From an uncultured Coriobacteriaceae bacterium (GTDB lineage Bacteria > Actinomycetota > Coriobacteriia > Coriobacteriales > QAMH01), in contig CACZSV010000129.1 of NCBI GenBank assembly GCA_902783925.1, positions 1 through 9,106 on the forward strand: 9,106 nt of DNA, written 5' to 3'. This document shows, one piece after another, positions 5,235-9,106 of this stretch (positions are counted from its first letter, which is position 1; each line of letters opens with the position of its first letter). Below the pieces are notes generated by a model. It did not search any database. It was not told the origin of the DNA and saw only the letters and a program-made list of their open reading frames with translations. Position numbers and translations under genes: made by a program.

Positions 5235-5960
5235 ATGGATGTCGATGACATTTCGCTGCATGCAAAGAGCCTGCTAAGACAAGCGGGGCTTTCTCATATT
5301 CCCAAGCCGGCGTTTTTCGGCGTGATCGCTTTAACGCTCTGCATGCTGCTTTTTGGCATCTGGCATTTTTGGCCTCAACCGAACGAGGATTTTTCAACGG
5401 CGCTTGCAGCTCAATCGCAAAGGTCGAGCAGTAGCGTATCTGCGAGTACGAACGAAAGCGCTGGAAACAATACAGCAGGTTCCGAACAAGCGGATTCACG
5501 CATGATTGTGGTCGATGTCGAAGGGGCAGTTGAGCATCCGGGGCTCGTCGAACTCGAAAGCGGCTCTCGTGTGGGTGACGCCGTGCGAGCAGCCGGCGGG
5601 CTTTTGCCAGATGCCGTGGCGGCAAGCGTCAATCTAGCCCAGCGTCTCGAAGACGGCGTGCAAATTGTGATTGCGCGTGAGGGAGAGATCCAAGACCCCG
5701 TCCAGAGCGGTGCGCTCGGTTCGGCATCAGGTGGGGCAACCCCCTCACAAGGAGCTCAGGCTGCTTCTTCCAAAATCAATATCAACACCGCCAGCGCAGA
5801 AGAGCTCCAGAAGCTCTCCGGCATCGGTCCGTCTCTTTCCGAGCGCATCGTCGAATATCGCGAAAACAACGGGCGGTTTTCGCGCATCGAGGATTTGCAA
5901 AATGTCTCTGGAATTGGCGAGACGCGTTTTGCGAACCTCAAGGATAAGATTTGCATATGA
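5235..5960 (+). CDS. comEA: Competence protein ComEA, DNA receptor
   Basis: A membrane-anchored double-stranded DNA receptor for natural transformation. It has 241 residues: a short cytoplasmic N-terminus, one transmembrane helix (about 25-46), a low-complexity Ser/Ala-rich spacer (53-88), an SLBB-type domain (about 90-148, with VDVEGAVEHPGLVEL), a second flexible spacer (150-178), and the ComEA helix-hairpin-helix DNA-binding domain (179-241, starting INTASAEEL). Two HhH motifs are clear: LSGIGPSLSERI (194-205) and VSGIGETRFANL (224-235). The order of parts is that of Gram-positive ComEA, and nothing is missing. ATG 5235 follows AGGGGG. Its TGA overlaps the comEC ATG as ATGA, so the two are co-transcribed and likely coupled in translation. 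Confidence 0.95.
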   Translation: MDVDDISLHAKSLLRQAGLSHIPKPAFFGVIALTLCMLLFGIWHFWPQPNEDFSTALAAQSQRSSSSVSASTNESAGNNTAGSEQADSRMIVVDVEGAVEHPGLVELESGSRVGDAVRAAGGLLPDAVAASVNLAQRLEDGVQIVIAREGEIQDPVQSGALGSASGGATPSQGAQAASSKININTASAEELQKLSGIGPSLSERIVEYRENNGRFSRIEDLQNVSGIGETRFANLKDKICI

Positions 5961-8455
5961 GCGGGCATTCGCGTGACTCTATTTTGGACGAAGCGCCACA
6001 ACGACCTGCGCTTGGCGCGCTTTTCGGGGTCGGTATATCCGCCTGGCTTGCCGCAGGTGCTGCAGAATGGCTGAGTTGGCAATTCTTCATAGATGCATTC
6101 GATACGGCTTTCGTGACGCATGTGCTCGCAGCTTTTGCAACGGTGCTTGTTCTGTTATGCGTGCTTTGCACGGCGATTGCCCGGGTGATGCACCGATTGC
6201 GGTGTATAAAGCGCATTGCGTATTCCTTTGTCCGTTCGGGCGTAATGCTTTGCTGTCTTTCATTTGGCATCGTGATCTGCACATCGCTTATGTATTGGAG
6301 CTCTTGGGAGGCTCAGGTGCAATCGGTGCGGGAGTTGTTTGCGTCTGGCCAGGAGGTGCACGTCGAGCTGAGTGGAGATCCCGTCGTGCGTGATTATGGC
6401 ACCGTGTCCAATGCGCGTCTGAGCGCAGGCCAAGGCGGTGGGCCCATGTCCGCGAGCGTACGCGTGCTCTGGCCCGAAGGAGAAGAGGCCCTTAGTGCCG
6501 GGCATGCTCTCGAGTTGCGTGGTTCTGTTTCCGCAATCAAGGCAGACGAGGGCGGGCGTTGGAATCATCAAAACGGATTCGTCGGAATGATCAAGGTGAC
6601 TCGCGTCGAGGAGACGGGCTACAGCTTTGGCTTGCAAGGGCTAGTCTGCAGGTTCCGAGATGCCTCGTTTGCGCGTATCGAGCAGATCGGTGGGGAACCG
6701 GCCGCACTGCTTGCTGGCGTGCTGTTGGGAGAGCGATCGCTCTACGCCGGAACGGAGCTCGAACAGTCGTTCAAGACCACGGGGCTTGCGCATCTCATGG
6801 CCGTTTCTGGAACGCATCTCGCGGTCGTGAGCATGCTCGTCGTCTCGTTTCTTTCTACGCTGCGCTTCCGGCAGGTACAAAGAAACGTGGCCACGCTATG
6901 CATTCTCGTGCTCTATGTCGCACTCACGTGCTTCTCGTTTTCTGCGTTACGCGCGTGTGCTATGTGCGCAATCGCGCTTATCGCAGCAAGTGCAAAACGG
7001 AGAAAGCACATTATTAGCGCGTTATCGTTGAGTATATTCTTGTTCGTTGGGTTCTCTCCGTCCGTAGCCTTTTCACTTGGTTTTTTGCTTTCGGTTCTGT
7101 CTGTGGGAGGCCTCGTCGTGTTCGGGCCACTGTTCCAGTCGTGGATCGGATACATGCTTCCAAATAGAATGGAGAGGACGGCCTCAGCGGTTTCCGCGAC
7201 GTGTGCGGCGACGTTTTTGACCTTGCCGGTAACGGTTCCTCTGTTCGCGCAATTGCCTCTCATATCTCCGATATCGAATCTCATCGCCGCGCCCTTGATT
7301 ACCGGCGCGCTCGTCGTAGGGATACCCGGGCTGCTCGTATATGAAATCGTTCCTCCTGTTGGCATGCTCTTGTTGCGTGGGTCTGGGGCGATTGCCGCTT
7401 GCTGCGCGCGTGTCGTGCATGTGCTCGCAGATGTTCCGTTTGCTTGCATGCCGATCGACCAACAGTCGCAAGCGCTTGCGGCAGCGTTCGTGCTTGCAAT
7501 GCTTGCGTTATGGGTCCTGTGGCCGCTTCCGCATGCACGTGGCTCGCATGTGCGGGAGTCGAAACCCCCGTCGCTCCATACGCGGGCGCGGCTTGTCGCT
7601 CCCACGCTCGTGCTCTGCCTTTTCTGTGCCCCCGCTTTGTCTGCTCTTGCCACGGGCTTTGGGAATAATGCCTTTCGCGCCGACCCGAACGCATCGCGCA
7701 TCGTGATGATCGATGTGGGGCAGGGCGATTGCATGCTTATCGAAAGCGGCGATGCGCACATGCTTGTCGATACGGGAGAAAACGGTGACGTTCTCCAACG
7801 CGGTCTTGCACGGCAAGGAGTTACCCATCTCGATGCGGTTCTTATCACTCATAAAGACATCGACCATTGCGGCGCTCTTCGCAATCTTGCGGGAGTCGTC
7901 TCTGTGGACCATGTCTTCATCCACGCGGACCTGCTCGACGAATCATTCGAGGCGCAGGTGCTCGAGGCGGCCCGTTGGGTGACGGGAGGAAGAGGCGCAG
8001 AAGGCCTTGTGCCTGGTTCTCGAATAGAAGCGGGTGATTTTGCATTGACCATGCTCGCGCCTCAGAACGGGGGCAAAAGCGAAAACGAAGACAGCCTCGT
8101 TAATCTCGTCGAATACGATGCCGAACACGATGGTGTAATAGAAGCGCGTGGTTTGTTGACGGGAGACGCCGAGGCCGATGCGACAAAGCGCGTCGTGGAG
8201 AGCCTCGAACATATCGATGTTTTGAAGGTGCCCCATCATGGGAGCAAAGGAGGCATGACGCAAGAAGAGCTCGAAAGGCTGCGTCCGACCGTCGCGCTCA
8301 TTGGTGTGGGTGCGGATAACAAATATGGCCATCCGGCTAAGGAGACGCTCGGGCAGCTGGAGCAATCGGGAGCGCGTGTGTACCGTACCGATACGCAAGG
8401 CGATATCACCGTCGAGTTTTCGAAGGGCGCGATGCGTGTATTCACGCAACGATGA
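5957..8455 (+). CDS. comEC: DNA internalisation protein ComEC/Rec2
   Basis: Forms the inner-membrane channel that passes one DNA strand into the cell. At 832 residues it has the full three-part layout. The N-terminal region (to about 240) has transmembrane segments and a soluble OB-like part (about 130-220). The Competence domain (about 240-520) has the marker MAVSGTHLAVV (281-291) and PLISPISNLIAAPL (434-447) within many transmembrane helices. The C-terminal metallo-beta-lactamase-like domain (about 580-832) has MIDVGQGD (584-591), MLVDTG (602-607), THKDIDH (631-637, the HxDxDH form usual in ComEC), LLTGDAEAD (733-741), LKVPHHGS (756-763) and YGHP (790-793). This domain is thought to degrade the non-entering strand. 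ATG 5957 is chosen for the ATGA overlap with comEA; a TTG at 5951 in the same frame has the better spacing from AGGA (5941-5944) and would add two residues. No frameshift is seen. Confidence 0.95.
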   Translation: MSGHSRDSILDEAPQRPALGALFGVGISAWLAAGAAEWLSWQFFIDAFDTAFVTHVLAAFATVLVLLCVLCTAIARVMHRLRCIKRIAYSFVRSGVMLCCLSFGIVICTSLMYWSSWEAQVQSVRELFASGQEVHVELSGDPVVRDYGTVSNARLSAGQGGGPMSASVRVLWPEGEEALSAGHALELRGSVSAIKADEGGRWNHQNGFVGMIKVTRVEETGYSFGLQGLVCRFRDASFARIEQIGGEPAALLAGVLLGERSLYAGTELEQSFKTTGLAHLMAVSGTHLAVVSMLVVSFLSTLRFRQVQRNVATLCILVLYVALTCFSFSALRACAMCAIALIAASAKRRKHIISALSLSIFLFVGFSPSVAFSLGFLLSVLSVGGLVVFGPLFQSWIGYMLPNRMERTASAVSATCAATFLTLPVTVPLFAQLPLISPISNLIAAPLITGALVVGIPGLLVYEIVPPVGMLLLRGSGAIAACCARVVHVLADVPFACMPIDQQSQALAAAFVLAMLALWVLWPLPHARGSHVRESKPPSLHTRARLVAPTLVLCLFCAPALSALATGFGNNAFRADPNASRIVMIDVGQGDCMLIESGDAHMLVDTGENGDVLQRGLARQGVTHLDAVLITHKDIDHCGALRNLAGVVSVDHVFIHADLLDESFEAQVLEAARWVTGGRGAEGLVPGSRIEAGDFALTMLAPQNGGKSENEDSLVNLVEYDAEHDGVIEARGLLTGDAEADATKRVVESLEHIDVLKVPHHGSKGGMTQEELERLRPTVALIGVGADNKYGHPAKETLGQLEQSGARVYRTDTQGDITVEFSKGAMRVFTQR

Positions 8456-8519
8456 CAATGCGTCCATGTGCCCCTGAATCCGCTATGATAACGGGCAAGA
8501 AAAAGATTGGAGAGCGTGT

Positions 8520-9106
8520 ATGGCATCGGGTTCTTTTCTTCCCGTGTATCTTATAGTGGGCACAGATGAGCTCAAGCGCGAATTCGTGCTCGGGCGTCTT
8601 AACGATCGGATGAGAAAGCTCGGCGACCTCGACTTCAACAAGGACGCGCTCGTGGGAAGCGGCCTCGATGCCGATTCGCTCATCGGCGCATGCAATACGC
8701 TCCCGTTCATGAGCGAAAAACGGCTTGTTGTCGTCAACGATGCGGATAAGATGCGCAAGCCCACGCAAGAGGCGCTCATCGAGTATCTCGCGAGCCCAAA
8801 CGAATCGACGGTGCTCGCGCTCGTCGCAGAGAAGCTCGCCAAGAACACCCGTCTATATAAAGCGATCGCGAAAATCGACAAGACGGCAGTCGTCGATTGC
8901 AGCCCGAAAAGCGCAAAGGAGTTACCCGCCCAGGTGCGTCAATTCGCGTCAAGCAGGGAAGTCTCGATGACTCAGCAGGCAGCCGAGGAGCTCATCTCGC
9001 TTGTCGGTGATTCGACGGTGCATTTGGATGCAGAGATACGCAAGATGGCAACGGCGCTTGGCAAAGGGGCGGTTATCGATATGCCCGAGGTGCAGCAGTT
9101 TGTTGC
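8520..9106 (+). CDS. holA: DNA polymerase III delta subunit HolA, 3' end cut by window edge
   Basis: The delta subunit is part of the clamp-loader complex; it opens the beta sliding clamp. The frame runs from ATG 8520 for 195 codons to the window edge, a little more than half of a usual HolA. The N-terminal AAA+-like fold is recognisable by LPVYLIVGTDELKREFVL (residues 7-24), CNTLPFMSEKRLVVVNDADK (58-77) and STVLALVAEKL (95-105), followed by the second domain with its VSMTQQAAEELISLVGDS stretch (about 147-164). GGAGAG stands about five bases before the start. A TATGAT box at 8484-8489 could be a separate promoter, but no -35 box supports it. The 64-bp spacing after comEC and the order comEA-comEC-holA are common in bacteria and support the call. 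Confidence 0.92.
   Translation, partial: MASGSFLPVYLIVGTDELKREFVLGRLNDRMRKLGDLDFNKDALVGSGLDADSLIGACNTLPFMSEKRLVVVNDADKMRKPTQEALIEYLASPNESTVLALVAEKLAKNTRLYKAIAKIDKTAVVDCSPKSAKELPAQVRQFASSREVSMTQQAAEELISLVGDSTVHLDAEIRKMATALGKGAVIDMPEVQQFV

Noticed and set aside
6913..7848. A 311-codon minus-strand frame antisense to comEC
   Set aside because: The plus strand carries the continuous ComEC domains here; the antisense product is Ser/Thr/Arg-rich with no recognisable fold.
7844..7870. Apparent loss of the HxHxDH metal motif in the ComEC beta-lactamase-like domain (it reads HKDIDH)
   Set aside because: HxDxDH is the usual form in ComEC proteins, so this is not a defect.
8456..8519. Possible terminator between comEC and holA
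   Set aside because: No stem with a following T-tract is present; the 64-bp gap is more consistent with read-through or a weak internal promoter.

Overview
This window looks like chromosomal DNA of an anaerobic gut-type actinobacterium of the class Coriobacteriia (Eggerthellales-like). That is an inference from the comEA-comEC-holA block, the moderately GC-rich coding sequence, and the mix of a membrane diguanylate cyclase, a DUF1836 regulator and hemolysin III; no marker gene fixes the genus. I see no tRNA, rRNA, CRISPR array, transposase or phage gene. Most of the window is ordinary housekeeping and accessory DNA, and I do not see a clear new multi-gene system. The most unusual parts are regulatory DNA and two damaged or irregular genes.

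Left part (minus strand, 1-2480). The first gene is an arsenite S-adenosylmethionine methyltransferase (arsM) that runs off the left edge. Its 5' side (804-1110) is rich in structure: a 25-bp near-perfect dyad, an extended -10 promoter, two clear hairpins, and a 38-codon upstream reading frame whose stop overlaps the arsM start. Upstream of it, on the same strand, is a membrane-bound GGDEF diguanylate cyclase. Its natural-looking ATG start is separated from the body of the gene by an in-frame TAA at codon 4, so translation must start at a TTG or the gene is damaged.

Middle (2410-4842). A gene-poor stretch holds what looks like the C-terminal stub of a surface protein (linker, transmembrane helix, basic tail). 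Then come a glyoxalase I (gloA, plus), a convergent DUF1836 MerR-like regulator (minus), and a divergent hemolysin III/PAQR membrane protein (plus). The 161-bp gap between the last two carries repeats spaced by 21 bp, likely the control region for this pair.

Right part (4843-9106, plus strand). A 392-bp gap holds a GC-rich nested palindrome (REP-like) and several other dyads. It is followed by comEA and comEC, the DNA receptor and the transmembrane channel for DNA uptake, joined by an ATGA overlap, and then by holA (DNA polymerase III delta), which is cut by the right edge. ComEA and ComEC both look intact, which argues that natural transformation, or at least DNA uptake, is retained.
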